A stretch of 64,000 nucleotides of DNA from Mycolicibacterium septicum DSM 44393 (GTDB lineage: Bacteria > Actinomycetota > Actinomycetes > Mycobacteriales > Mycobacteriaceae): NCBI RefSeq assembly GCF_000455325.1, contig NZ_HG322952.1, positions 1,402,886 to 1,466,885 of the forward strand. Direction: 5' to 3'. The notes under the pieces are model-generated. The model saw nothing but the letters and a program-made list of their open reading frames with translations, searched no databases and had not been told where the DNA came from. Below are positions 1 through 9,062 of the stretch, in pieces. The stretch's first letter is position 1; each line of letters starts with the position of its first letter. Position numbers and translations under genes: made by a program.

Positions 1-693
1 CTCGCGCTCACGCTCCCTGCGTGATTCACCGGGATTGACGTGACCCGCGCTCGCCAGATGTACAGCCCGGCGCCATCCGGAGTGAGGTGCGTTGCGGGCA
101 CGGTTGATGATTCCGGCGTCGTCGAGCGAGGGCGGCACCGGCGAGTACTGCGGCGGCGGCGCCGCGCCAGGCGGCGGCAGGAGCGGCGGCAGCGGGGGCA
201 TGAATCCCGGCGGCGGCAACGGCAGCGGAGGCAGCGGCGGTGGAGGAGGCGGCATCTGCGGGCCGGCCTCGGGCGGCCGCGCATGCCTTGCCGTCTCCGG
301 CAACGGCGGAATCGGGATCAAGCCGGTCGGCGGCTCCGGCTGCGGTTCCGGGTCCGGCTCGGGTTCAGGCTCCCGAGCGGGCTCATCGAGTTCGAACCGT
401 TCGGCGAACTCGCGCGACCCGATCGAGCTGTGCATCTGCCACGGAGGCGGGGCAAGCCGACGGGCAGGAGCCGGTGCCGGTGCAGGTGCAGGTGGTGCAG
501 GAGGAGGAGATACCACAAAGGCGTCGGTCGTGTCATCGGCCGGCGAGGTGGCGGTGTGGGCCTGCCGGGCCGACCGTTGCGCCGCAATCTGTTCCAGCAA
601 CGCAGCCGCCCGGGCCTCCACCGCGTCCAATTCGCCAGGCGCCATGTCGTCGAGCGATGTGGGCTCGCCGATCGGCCGATTCTCGTCCGGCAT
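1..693 (-). CDS. EspI/MinD-like ESX-associated protein, N-terminal part (runs off the left edge)
   Basis: An open frame of 231 codons starts at the ATG ending at 693 and has no stop before the window edge. A purine-rich ribosome site (GGGGAAAG) precedes the ATG. The visible part has a short acidic N-terminus (MPDENRPIGEP), then long Pro/Glu-Pro and Pro-Leu tracts at about residues 65-195. It ends in a GWRRAVHLASAGHVNPGESR segment, which resembles the junction found in EspI/Rv3888c-type proteins just before their ParA/MinD-like ATPase domain. The ATPase domain itself would lie outside the window. The gene follows mycP by 12 bp on the same strand, so it is probably the next gene of the ESX operon. 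Assignment rests on domain architecture and context, not on a visible P-loop. Confidence 0.75.
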   Translation of the reverse strand, partial: MPDENRPIGEPTSLDDMAPGELDAVEARAAALLEQIAAQRSARQAHTATSPADDTTDAFVVSPPPAPPAPAPAPAPARRLAPPPWQMHSSIGSREFAERFELDEPAREPEPEPDPEPQPEPPTGLIPIPPLPETARHARPPEAGPQMPPPPPPLPPLPLPPPGFMPPLPPLLPPPGAAPPPQYSPVPPSLDDAGIINRARNAPHSGWRRAVHLASAGHVNPGESRRERERE

Positions 694-705
694 CTTTCCC
701 CTAAC

Positions 706-2088
706 TCACCTGGTCCGCCGCCGGGCAGCAGCCACCGCCACCGCCGCCACCATCAACGCAAGACACGCCGCGGTGACGGTGAAGACGATCCTGCGCGCCC
801 GCACATTACCCGGGTCGGGTTGCGGCGGCCCGCTGATCGGTGAAGCGGCAGTGACATCGCGGCCGTCGACCCCAGGCGTGAGCTGGTAGGTCAGTGCCGC
901 GACTGGGTCCACGACTCCATAACCCGTGGCCTGGTTGGGTCCATTCCCCGGGGTGCGGGCCGTCCGTTCGACCAGATCCTTGACCTCACCCGCGGTCAGG
1001 CCCGGGTAACGCGACCGGATCAGCGCCACCACACCCGAGACGAACGGCGCCGCGAAGCTCGTGCCGTTGAGTGGGGCCAGCCCCTGCTGGCCGAGTTGTG
1101 CGTTGCTCAGACCAGGACCACCGGCGTCCAACGAGGTGACCCGTTCGCCCGGGGCGGCCACCGCCACCCATGGCCCGTGCAGGCTGAAGTCGGCAGGGGT
1201 GGCCGAGGTCGTCACGGCGCCGACGGTCAGCACGTAGTCGGAGAACCAGGCCGGGCTGGCAATGGTGCTGACGCTGTCCCAGCCGGTGTGCAGGGGCTGG
1301 TTCGGATCGTTCATGTTGTTCTGTGCCTTGCACATGCTCTGGGAGTTGAAGTTTCCCGCCGCAGCCACCACCACGACATTGCGTTCGTAGGCGTAGCGCA
1401 CCGCAAGCCCGAGTTCCCGGTCGTCCATTCCGGCCGAAACCGGCGCGCAGGCCACCTCCGACAGGTTGATCACCGTGGCACCGAGGTCCACCGCCCGAGC
1501 GATCGCGAGCGCCAAAGTGTGCGTATTGCCGTAACCGATCGACGTCGCGTTGGGGTCGTCGTTCTGGCTGCTGCTCGTGCCCGCGACGCTGAAGGCTCCA
1601 CTGTTCTGCCGGATCGACAGGATCGAGGCCTCGGGGGCCACCCCGGCGAAGCTGTCACCGTCGACGGGGGCCGCACCGATGATTCCGGCGACCAGGGTGC
1701 CGTGCGCGTCGCAGTCGACCAGGCCGTCGCTGTTCGACACATAGTCGCCGCCCGGTTCGAGCGCGGGAAGCCGGGGATGACGGTTGACGCCGGTGTCGAT
1801 CACCGCCACCTTCTGCCCGGCGCCCCGCGAAAAGCGCCATGCCCTGCGGTATTCGAGCATTGCCTCCGCGCTGGTCTGCTTGGTGAAGTCAGTTCCCGGG
1901 AGTACGCCGGTGGGGACTCCGCAGATCGCCTTCTGCTCGGTCGGCTGAGCCGGCGCGACAGGCCCGTTCGGGGGCGGACCGGGTTCGACGACGGGCGGCG
2001 CCACCGCACCGGCAGGCGGCGCGCCGAAGCCCGCCAGCGCCACCGTCAGGACGACCGTCGCCACCGCCGCGTACCGCCGGGCGGTCAT
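706..2088 (-). CDS. mycP: Mycosin (subtilisin-like membrane serine protease of an ESX system)
   Basis: A 460-residue type VII secretion protease anchored in the inner membrane with its catalytic domain outside. It has a signal peptide (hydrophobic to about residue 28), a Pro-rich extension with CGVP, then the subtilase triad: Asp98 in VAVIDTG, His129 in DAHGT and Ser344 in NGTSFAAP. The oxyanion Asn lies in AAAGNF. A C-terminal transmembrane helix (about 430-453) ends in an Arg-rich cytoplasmic tail. The start codon overlaps the stop of the upstream eccD by one base (TAATG), which indicates translational coupling. In known ESX systems the mycosin stabilises the EccBCDE complex. The family assignment is firm; which ESX type it belongs to is less clear. 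Confidence 0.95.
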   Translation of the reverse strand: MTARRYAAVATVVLTVALAGFGAPPAGAVAPPVVEPGPPPNGPVAPAQPTEQKAICGVPTGVLPGTDFTKQTSAEAMLEYRRAWRFSRGAGQKVAVIDTGVNRHPRLPALEPGGDYVSNSDGLVDCDAHGTLVAGIIGAAPVDGDSFAGVAPEASILSIRQNSGAFSVAGTSSSQNDDPNATSIGYGNTHTLALAIARAVDLGATVINLSEVACAPVSAGMDDRELGLAVRYAYERNVVVVAAAGNFNSQSMCKAQNNMNDPNQPLHTGWDSVSTIASPAWFSDYVLTVGAVTTSATPADFSLHGPWVAVAAPGERVTSLDAGGPGLSNAQLGQQGLAPLNGTSFAAPFVSGVVALIRSRYPGLTAGEVKDLVERTARTPGNGPNQATGYGVVDPVAALTYQLTPGVDGRDVTAASPISGPPQPDPGNVRARRIVFTVTAACLALMVAAVAVAAARRRTR

Positions 2089-3521
2089 TAGCCGCCCAGC
2101 CGTTCGTACAGTCCGAGCGGCCACAACGCGAGTGGGATCACCGCGGCCACGGCCAGATACTCGAGATACACCGCGACGCTCCGGATCCGATGAGCGTAGG
2201 AGGCGGCGACCCCGCCCACCACCAGCACCGCGAGTACGACGACGCCGGCGAGCTGCAACGACCAGGCCCCGGTCTGGGCTTGCACACAGGCCACCAGCAC
2301 CAGCATCACGGCAGGCACGGCGAGCGCGGCGCGTTCCGGCCAGGTCGTCGCCCGGCGGCTTCGCAGGGCCGGAACCGCAGCACAGACGAGGGCGAAAGCG
2401 AATGCCGCCCAACCCGTGTCGACCCGCATCAATGCGGTGGCGCTGATCAATGCGGTGGTTGCCGACCCGGCCAGCAGGCCGGAGCGGGTCAGCACCGCCG
2501 ACTGCACCCGGTCCCACACCTGTTCCGCGCTCGGCATCGGGGTTGCCGCCGGGGCCTGGAGCGCCCCCGTCGTGAATGGGTCGTCCGTGCGCGCGGCGTC
2601 GTCCGAGGCCACCGGGTACTGGTCAAGCCGTGCCGTCAGCACCGGCACCGCCAGACACCCGAACACCGCCACCACGGCGGTGACCGCAGCCACCACCGGG
2701 ATCGGCACGCCCAGCGCCCTGGCCGCGAATGCCGCCGTACCGAAGCCCAGCAGCACCGCCGCCGCGACGTAGGTCCAGTGGCCGGCTCCGATCACGCGGT
2801 GACATATCACCGTGAGCACCAACAACACTGCGCTCCCGACCGCCAGGCCGACCTCACCGTGCGGGGCCGCGAGCACCCAGCCCGCGGCGACGCCCACCGC
2901 GATCACCGGCGGGCCGACCGCTGCGGCGATGTCGCCCCTGCCGAGCGCTCGGCGCACGAGTGCGGCTGCGCCGACCAGCGCCACCGTCATCAGGGCCGCG
3001 GAGACCAGTATCAGCGGCCGGTGCGCCGACAACCCGGGGGCGAGCAGGAGAACGACCCACAAGGCCGCGCACAGCCACAACCCCGCGAAGGCCATCATCC
3101 GCGCCGCGGTGGCGCTCCACGCCGCGTAGGACGCGCGGTTCAGCCGGGCCGCCGCGTCCACCACGTCGTCGTACAACGTGGGCGGCGACAACGCCTGACG
3201 AGCCGAGAGACGCAACAGCTCACCGTTTTTCACCCCGGCTTCGCGCAGGGTCCGGTCGGGTTCCAGCACACCGCTGCCAGCCCGGCCCGCGCGGCTGAGC
3301 ACCCAGAACGTCCGTCGCTCGTCCCGATCGGCCATGTCGTCACTGCGCTCGTCGTCCCGGGACTTGATCAACCGGGCCAGTTCCGGAAGGAACGCGGCCA
3401 CCGGGACGTCGGCCGGCAGCGCGACATCGAGTTGGGTGCGCCCGCCGACCACAGACACCCGCAACGCCTCGGGTGCCGCGGACACCACGTGCACCGAGCG
3501 AAGCTCCTCGACGCCGGTCAC
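2088..3521 (-). CDS. eccD: EccD-like ESX inner-membrane channel protein (short paralogue)
   Basis: A 477-residue protein. The N-terminal about 100 residues form a ubiquitin-like cytoplasmic domain (RVSVVGGRTQLDVALP, then LREAGVKNGELLRL), and about eleven hydrophobic helices fill residues 125-470. This matches the EccD family, which lines the ESX inner-membrane pore as a dimer per protomer. The GTG start overlaps the stop of eccC (GTGA), and its own stop overlaps the mycP start, so eccC-eccD-mycP forms one tightly coupled operon. It differs clearly from the second EccD of the locus at 7602-9062: it lacks the conserved SPVMRR-type C-terminus and has a shorter linker between the ubiquitin fold and the first helix. 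Its length is close to that of ESX-4-type EccD proteins. Confidence 0.88.
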   Translation of the reverse strand: MTGVEELRSVHVVSAAPEALRVSVVGGRTQLDVALPADVPVAAFLPELARLIKSRDDERSDDMADRDERRTFWVLSRAGRAGSGVLEPDRTLREAGVKNGELLRLSARQALSPPTLYDDVVDAAARLNRASYAAWSATAARMMAFAGLWLCAALWVVLLLAPGLSAHRPLILVSAALMTVALVGAAALVRRALGRGDIAAAVGPPVIAVGVAAGWVLAAPHGEVGLAVGSAVLLVLTVICHRVIGAGHWTYVAAAVLLGFGTAAFAARALGVPIPVVAAVTAVVAVFGCLAVPVLTARLDQYPVASDDAARTDDPFTTGALQAPAATPMPSAEQVWDRVQSAVLTRSGLLAGSATTALISATALMRVDTGWAAFAFALVCAAVPALRSRRATTWPERAALAVPAVMLVLVACVQAQTGAWSLQLAGVVVLAVLVVGGVAASYAHRIRSVAVYLEYLAVAAVIPLALWPLGLYERLGG

Positions 3522-6500
3522 AGGTCGGGCATCCGGGACAGTTGCACCACGCCGCTACGAGTGGTCCGCGAGACCAGCATGCCGCGACCGGGAGGCATGG
3601 CGCTGGCCTTGTGCCCGCCGAACAGGCCGCCCTCGTCTCTGCTTCCGCTCATCACCAAGCCGTTGCAGGACAGGTCTTTCAGACGTCCGACGATCGGGTC
3701 CATCATCGCCCGCCCGGCCCCGCCGCTGCGGCGGGTGACCACGACGCGCAGCCCGATGTCGCGGGCCTGCGGCAGGTATTCGACCAGCGGTCCGAGCGGA
3801 TGGCTCAGCGAACCACCGGGGATCAGGTCGTAGTCGTCGATCATCACGAACAGGTCCGGGCCCGACCACCAGGACCGTTCCTTGAGTTGCTGCTGGGTGA
3901 TGTCGTTGGGCGGCAGGCGATCTTTCAGGGCACCGGCCAGTGCCGTCATCAGATCGGTGCACGACTGCGGGGCCGTGGCGTAGCCGCCGAGGTATTCGTC
4001 GGGCACGACGCCCAGCATCGAACGACGGAAGTCGACCAGGATGATCTTGGCCTCCACCGGGCTGGCGTTCTCCATGACACCGGCGGCAATGTTGCGCAGC
4101 AGACCGGTCTTTCCGCATTCGGTATCGGCGAAGGCCACCAGGTGCGGTTGCGAATCGAAATCCAGAACCACGGGGGCGAGCTCTTCCTCGTTGATGCCGA
4201 TCGCGATCCGGGCCTTGCTGAGTTGGCCGGAATCGCGGGCCGCGCGTACGACGTCGTCGCGGTTCACGTCGTGCGGGAGCATCCGCACCTTCGGCGCCTC
4301 CCGGTCCTGGTAGTGGGCACGCACCGCCTCGACGGCCCCGGCCACCCCGGCGGGCAGATCCTCCACCTCCGAACTGGAATCCAGTCGGGGCAACCCGATC
4401 AGGATGTGCAGGCGCTCGGAGTTGATACCGCGACCGGGCCGCCCGATCGGCACCAGTTCGGCGGAGCGGCGTGCCACCTCGCTGTCGATCGGGTCGCCCA
4501 GGCGGAGCTCGACGCGGGTACCGAGCATGTCCTTGACCGCCGGCCGGATCTCCATCCACCGCGACGCCGTGATGGCCAGGTGCACGCCGTAGGACAGACC
4601 CTGGATGGCCAGGGACTGGATCACCGGATCGAGCAACTCGAAGTCGCTCTTGATCGATGCCCAGCCGTCGATGACCAGCACCACGTCGCCGAATTTGTCC
4701 TGGCTCACCTCGCCCTTGGCCTTGCGCTGGCGGAAGTCGCGCATGGATTCGATGCCGAGTTCGCGGAACAGTTGCTCGCGGCTCCGCAGCACGCCGGCCA
4801 CCTCGGCCACGGTGCGCCGGATGGCGTCGGCGTCCATGCGGCCCGCCACCCCGCCGACGTGCGGCAGTTTCGCCAGGCTGGTCAGGGTGCCGCCGCCGAA
4901 GTCCAGGCAGTAGAACTGCAACTGCTCAGGGGTGTGCGTGGCAGCCGCGGCCAAGATCAATGTGCGCAGCGTGGTGGACTTGCCCGACTGCGGCCCACCG
5001 ACTACGGCCACGTTGCCCTGGGCGCCGGACAGGTCGACCATGAGCACATCGCGACGCTGATCGTAAGGCCGGTCCACCACACCCATCGGCATCCACAAGC
5101 GGCCGTTGAGGTTCTGCGGTGCCGACCAATCCGATTCTGGCAGAAGTTCGTTCACCGCGGGACTGTCGTCGAGCGGCGGCAGCCACACCTCGTGGGCGAG
5201 CCTGCCATGGCCGCGCAGCCGGCTGACCACCATGTCGAGCAGCGTGGTCTTGGTCGGACCGGAACTGACCGGCTCTGCCTCTGGTAGCTCCGAAGGCACC
5301 GCCACCCTCGCCGGCACCGCGTCCTTCTTCACCGGTGTGGCGGTGAACAGCTTGGGCGCCAGCGCGCCCAACTGGGCCACCCGGCCGGTGCGGGCCGATA
5401 TCCGCGGCTTGACGTACTCTCCCGAGACGTAGCACGCGTTGAACCGGATCGGTTCGGAGGCATCGCATTTCAGGAATGCCGACCCTGGAACGCTGGGCAG
5501 GTGGTAGGCATCGGGCACACCGAGCACGCTGCGCGACTCGCCTGCCGAGAACGTCTTGAGACCGATCCGGTAGGACAGGTGCGAGTCCAGGCCGCGCAGC
5601 TTGCCCTCCTCCAGCCGCTGCGAGGCCAGCAGCAGGTGCATGTGCAGCGAGCGGCCCAACCGGCCGATCATCACGAACAGCTCGGCGAAATCCGGCTTCT
5701 GGGACAGCAGTTCGGAGAATTCGTCGACCACGATGAACAGTGCGGGAAGCGGTTCGAGGTCGGCGCCCGCCGCGCGGGCCCGCTCGTATTCGGTGACGTT
5801 GGGGAAATTTCCGGCGGAGCGCAGCAGCTCCTGGCGGCGGTTCATCTCACCGGCCAGCGCGTCCCGCATGCGGTCCACCATGGTCAGCTCGTCTTCGAGG
5901 TTGGTGATGATCGCCGCGATGTGGGCGATCCCGTCCAGACCGAGGAACGTGGCGCCGCCCTTGAAGTCGACCAGCACCAGGTTGAGCTGCTCGGGTGAGT
6001 GCGACGTGATCATCGACAGCACCAGCGTGCGCAGGAATTCCGACTTGCCCGACCCGGTGGCACCGATGCACAGCCCGTGCGGGCCCATGCCGCCCTCGGC
6101 GGCCTCCTTGATGTCGAGTTCGATGGGCTGCCCGTTGGGGGTGATACCGATCGGCACCCGCAGCCGCTCCCGCGGGGACCGCTGCCGCCAAATCTGTTCG
6201 GGCACGATGCCGGCGGCGTCGGGAATCTTCAGCAGTGCCATCAGTCCTGGGTCGACAGCCCTCGAATCGGCCTCCAGGCTGACGATGTGCGCGGCGTTCG
6301 CCGGCCGGTAGCGACCGATCCGCCGCGCCGTGGTCTCGGCCTCGGGAATGGTGATGGTGTCCGGGGTCGCGAACCGTTCCACACCGACGGCGGTCCGCGC
6401 GGCCACGTCGTCACCCTCGACGACCAGTTGGAGGCTGCGCCGGGCAGACGCCCCGGCACGCAGGCCGTTCAGGTCGAGCAGCGTCACGCTGTCCAGCCCG

Positions 6501-7516
6501 GCATCGGTGATCAACTGCTCGTCGCCGGTCACGAATCCGTCGTCCAGCACGACGACCAGCTGCTTGAGCCCCTGCGTCGGCTGCGAGTTACGCGTGAAGC
6601 GACCGCGTTCGGCCAACTCCGAAGACAGTGCCGTCTCCATCAGCTCGAGCGTGGGGAACAGCAACCGCATCGAACCCATGCCGTCGCGGGTCACCGCGTG
6701 CTGCGCGTGCGGCAGCCATTTGACCCAGCTCCAGTTCTCACCGTCCGGGTTGGCGGTGACAATGGCCACCTGCACGTGGTCGGGCCCGTGAAAGGTGCAC
6801 AGTTCCAACACCATCGACCGCACCAGCTGCTGCGCGAGCCTGCGCTCGCCTTCGAAGGTGATGGTGGGGAACGCGCGCAGCGACACCGCGGTCGGCAGCG
6901 CGTGCACCACCGAATGGGTCTTGACGAACCGGCGCAGCGCCACCGTCGACACCGGTTCCAGGTCCTCGGGCGGGCCGGTCTCGGGCGCCATCAACCGCGT
7001 CGCCAGCCGGTGGGTCCCGATACCGACCCGGATGTGGCAGTAATCCGCATCGCTGGGCCGCCGCTCCCACATGCGCCGGGTACCGACGACATCGGTCAGC
7101 GCCCGCGGGTCGGGATGGCTCCATTCCAGCGCGGTGCGTTGTTCGGCTCCGGTGGTGTCGGCTTCCTCGCGAAGATTGGCGAGATAACTGAAGTAGTCCT
7201 TGCGTTCCTCGTTGAGCTCGGCGGCGGCTTTGCCATTGCGGTTCCCGCCGCCCATGAACATGCCGACCATCGACATGATCATCATCATCGGGAAGAGCAG
7301 GAACATCGGGCTTCTGGCCATGTCGCGGCCACCGACCGTGATCATCAGCGCGATCATGCCGATCACCGCGACCAGCATCACGAACGGCATCAGCCGCATC
7401 ATCAGGTTTCCCGGGATCGCGCGCGGCACCTCGGGCGGTGGCGCCAGGTTGACCTCGCCGCCGGGCATCCGCGGCGGTGCCACCCGAAGGCGGCGGACGA
7501 ACCCCTGCGTACTCAA
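3518..7516 (-). CDS. eccC: EccC, FtsK/SpoIIIE-type ESX ATPase (undivided)
   Basis: The motor ATPase of the ESX system, 1332 residues and unsplit as in EccC3 and EccC5. Two transmembrane helices lie at about 42-90. Three nucleotide-binding domains follow: Walker A GATGSGKS at 485-492 with Walker B LFIVVDEF, a second P-loop GGPQSGKS at 840-847 with VVLVID, and a third (ADTECGKT, about 1130) with LFVMIDD. I chose the TTG at 7516 because GGGAGG sits five bases upstream and the N-terminus (LSTQGFVRRLRVAPP) then aligns in length with EccC3. An ATG in the same frame at 7579 would add 21 residues. The stop overlaps the following eccD (GTGA). It recognises Esx-type substrates in other systems; none is visible here. 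Confidence 0.95.
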   Translation of the reverse strand: MSTQGFVRRLRVAPPRMPGGEVNLAPPPEVPRAIPGNLMMRLMPFVMLVAVIGMIALMITVGGRDMARSPMFLLFPMMMIMSMVGMFMGGGNRNGKAAAELNEERKDYFSYLANLREEADTTGAEQRTALEWSHPDPRALTDVVGTRRMWERRPSDADYCHIRVGIGTHRLATRLMAPETGPPEDLEPVSTVALRRFVKTHSVVHALPTAVSLRAFPTITFEGERRLAQQLVRSMVLELCTFHGPDHVQVAIVTANPDGENWSWVKWLPHAQHAVTRDGMGSMRLLFPTLELMETALSSELAERGRFTRNSQPTQGLKQLVVVLDDGFVTGDEQLITDAGLDSVTLLDLNGLRAGASARRSLQLVVEGDDVAARTAVGVERFATPDTITIPEAETTARRIGRYRPANAAHIVSLEADSRAVDPGLMALLKIPDAAGIVPEQIWRQRSPRERLRVPIGITPNGQPIELDIKEAAEGGMGPHGLCIGATGSGKSEFLRTLVLSMITSHSPEQLNLVLVDFKGGATFLGLDGIAHIAAIITNLEDELTMVDRMRDALAGEMNRRQELLRSAGNFPNVTEYERARAAGADLEPLPALFIVVDEFSELLSQKPDFAELFVMIGRLGRSLHMHLLLASQRLEEGKLRGLDSHLSYRIGLKTFSAGESRSVLGVPDAYHLPSVPGSAFLKCDASEPIRFNACYVSGEYVKPRISARTGRVAQLGALAPKLFTATPVKKDAVPARVAVPSELPEAEPVSSGPTKTTLLDMVVSRLRGHGRLAHEVWLPPLDDSPAVNELLPESDWSAPQNLNGRLWMPMGVVDRPYDQRRDVLMVDLSGAQGNVAVVGGPQSGKSTTLRTLILAAAATHTPEQLQFYCLDFGGGTLTSLAKLPHVGGVAGRMDADAIRRTVAEVAGVLRSREQLFRELGIESMRDFRQRKAKGEVSQDKFGDVVLVIDGWASIKSDFELLDPVIQSLAIQGLSYGVHLAITASRWMEIRPAVKDMLGTRVELRLGDPIDSEVARRSAELVPIGRPGRGINSERLHILIGLPRLDSSSEVEDLPAGVAGAVEAVRAHYQDREAPKVRMLPHDVNRDDVVRAARDSGQLSKARIAIGINEEELAPVVLDFDSQPHLVAFADTECGKTGLLRNIAAGVMENASPVEAKIILVDFRRSMLGVVPDEYLGGYATAPQSCTDLMTALAGALKDRLPPNDITQQQLKERSWWSGPDLFVMIDDYDLIPGGSLSHPLGPLVEYLPQARDIGLRVVVTRRSGGAGRAMMDPIVGRLKDLSCNGLVMSGSRDEGGLFGGHKASAMPPGRGMLVSRTTRSGVVQLSRMPDL

Positions 7517-7601
7517 CCTTCCCTCCCCGGAAGCTGCTGGAGCCGGATGCTGGGTATTGTTCGTGTCGAGCAATCCCATTGCGCAGGAGGCCGACTGGAT
7601 T
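7517..7601. promoter_or_regulatory. Divergent intergenic region between eccC and the long eccD
   Basis: These 85 bases separate the proposed eccC start (minus) from the GTG of the second eccD (plus). They carry the ribosome site of each gene: GGGAGG facing eccC, and CAGGAGG at 7584-7590 facing eccD. If eccC instead starts at 7579, only 22 bases remain. Promoters for both operons must lie here or overlap coding DNA. No clear -10 was identified. Confidence 0.45.
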
Positions 7602-9062
7602 GTGACCCTACTTGAGCCAGACCTCGAAGCCGAACCGGAACTGAGCCGACTGACCCTGGTGGTCGGCGAACTGAACATCGACGTCGGGCTGCCTGCACAC
7701 GTCAGCATCGCCCAATACATCCCCGATGTCATCGATATCGCGAATGAACAGATCACCGCGAATGAGGCGATCGTCGAGTTCGCCGCCGCTGACGGGCAGT
7801 GGACATTGGCCCCGCTCGGCGGCGAACCGATCGCCCCGCACCTGTCGCTCGGCGAAGCAGGGGTCTACGACGGCGACCTGTTGATGATCTGCGCGGCGGG
7901 CCAGCCGGTCAGCCCGTTGCTGTTCGACGACGTCGACGACACCCAGAGCCCAGGGGCCGGGGCCGTGCGGAGCTGGTTCACGGACAACGCCAACGTGTTG
8001 GCCGGCTTCGGTGTCACCGCGGCCGCCGCGGTCACGCTGGCGGGCGTGCTGGCCCATTGGGCCGCCCAACCCGCGGTGCCCGCGGCAGTGCTCGCCCTCG
8101 GCGCGATGGGGGTGCTGCTGGCCTGCCTGGTGGCGCACCGGCCGGCCGCCACCGGCACGTCGGCCTGGATCGCCGCGGTGTCGACGCCGCTGGTCTTCGC
8201 CGGCTCGCTGTACCTGGTGCCCGACGGATCCGGCACCACCTCCCTGCCGATGTCGTTCGCCCTGACCGCGTTCGGCGCACTGCTCGTGCTCCTGATCTCC
8301 GGAAGCGGATCCGCCGTGTACACCGCGATCATCGCGGCGTGCACTTTCGGTGGCGTCAGTTCCACGGCAATGTTGCTGTGGCAGCCGCCCATCCGGACGG
8401 TGGGGGCTTTGCTCGCGACCGCGGCCGTTATCGTCGTCTACCTCGCTCCGCGGGTGACGATCGGGCTGTCGAAACTGCCGATCCCCCGGGTGCCGACGGC
8501 AGGCGAGCCGCTCGATGACATCGAGACCCAGGGCGGCACAACTGTCGAAGGCGTCAATGCCATCGGCAAACAGATCATCCCGACCGAGGAAGATCTGATC
8601 AGCCGCGTCCGGCGGGCCAATCAGCACCTCACCGGCATTCTCGTCGCCGCCGCCGTCGCGGCCCTGGTCGGCTGTTATCTGGCGGCAGACATCAGCAACG
8701 GGTTCTACTGGCAGGGCACCGTTTTCGCCATGATGGTGGCGACGGTGCTGTGTCTGCGCGGCCGTGGCCACCACGACCTGGTGCAGTCGGCGACACTGAT
8801 CGGCAGCGGGCTGACCATCGCCGTCGCCGTGGTCCTCAAGACCGCGGTGAACGTCGAGGGCTGGGAGGCCCGCGCCGTGGTCGTGCTGCTCGCCCTGATG
8901 GTCCTGATCCTGGCGTGCGGGCTGGTCGCACCGCTGCGCGAGTTCTCCCCGGTGATGCGGCGTCAGGTCGAGATACTCGAATACATCGCCGTGGGATCGC
9001 TTTTCCCGCTGTGCTTCTGGATCATTCGCGTCTACGCGTTCTTCCGCGAGATGCGCCTTTAG
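7602..9062 (+). CDS. eccD: EccD-like ESX inner-membrane channel protein (long paralogue)
   Basis: A 486-residue EccD protein with a GTG start 11 bases after CAGGAGG. An N-terminal ubiquitin-like domain (about 14-100: LTLVVGELNIDVGLP, then LGEAGVYDGDLLMIC) is joined to about eleven membrane helices by an acidic linker. The C-terminus (SPVMRRQVEILEYIAVGSLF, then WIIRVYAFFREMRL) closely follows the pattern of EccD1 and other canonical EccD proteins. The gene diverges from eccC and converges on eccB, and the two stops overlap by four bases. A second EccD gene lies downstream of eccC. Because ESX-3 and ESX-5 protomers contain two EccD copies, the pair could form a heterodimer. That is inference. 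Confidence 0.93.
   Translation: MTLLEPDLEAEPELSRLTLVVGELNIDVGLPAHVSIAQYIPDVIDIANEQITANEAIVEFAAADGQWTLAPLGGEPIAPHLSLGEAGVYDGDLLMICAAGQPVSPLLFDDVDDTQSPGAGAVRSWFTDNANVLAGFGVTAAAAVTLAGVLAHWAAQPAVPAAVLALGAMGVLLACLVAHRPAATGTSAWIAAVSTPLVFAGSLYLVPDGSGTTSLPMSFALTAFGALLVLLISGSGSAVYTAIIAACTFGGVSSTAMLLWQPPIRTVGALLATAAVIVVYLAPRVTIGLSKLPIPRVPTAGEPLDDIETQGGTTVEGVNAIGKQIIPTEEDLISRVRRANQHLTGILVAAAVAALVGCYLAADISNGFYWQGTVFAMMVATVLCLRGRGHHDLVQSATLIGSGLTIAVAVVLKTAVNVEGWEARAVVVLLALMVLILACGLVAPLREFSPVMRRQVEILEYIAVGSLFPLCFWIIRVYAFFREMRL

Noticed and set aside
92..889. Gly-rich frame on the plus strand resembling a PE_PGRS protein
   Set aside because: It is the antisense of the Pro-rich EspI-like gene and of the end of mycP; there is no PE domain and no ribosome site, and the minus frame has family motifs.
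3473..7615. Long plus-strand frames opposite eccC
   Set aside because: They are Gln/His/Arg-rich antisense shadows produced by high GC; eccC motifs occupy the minus strand throughout.
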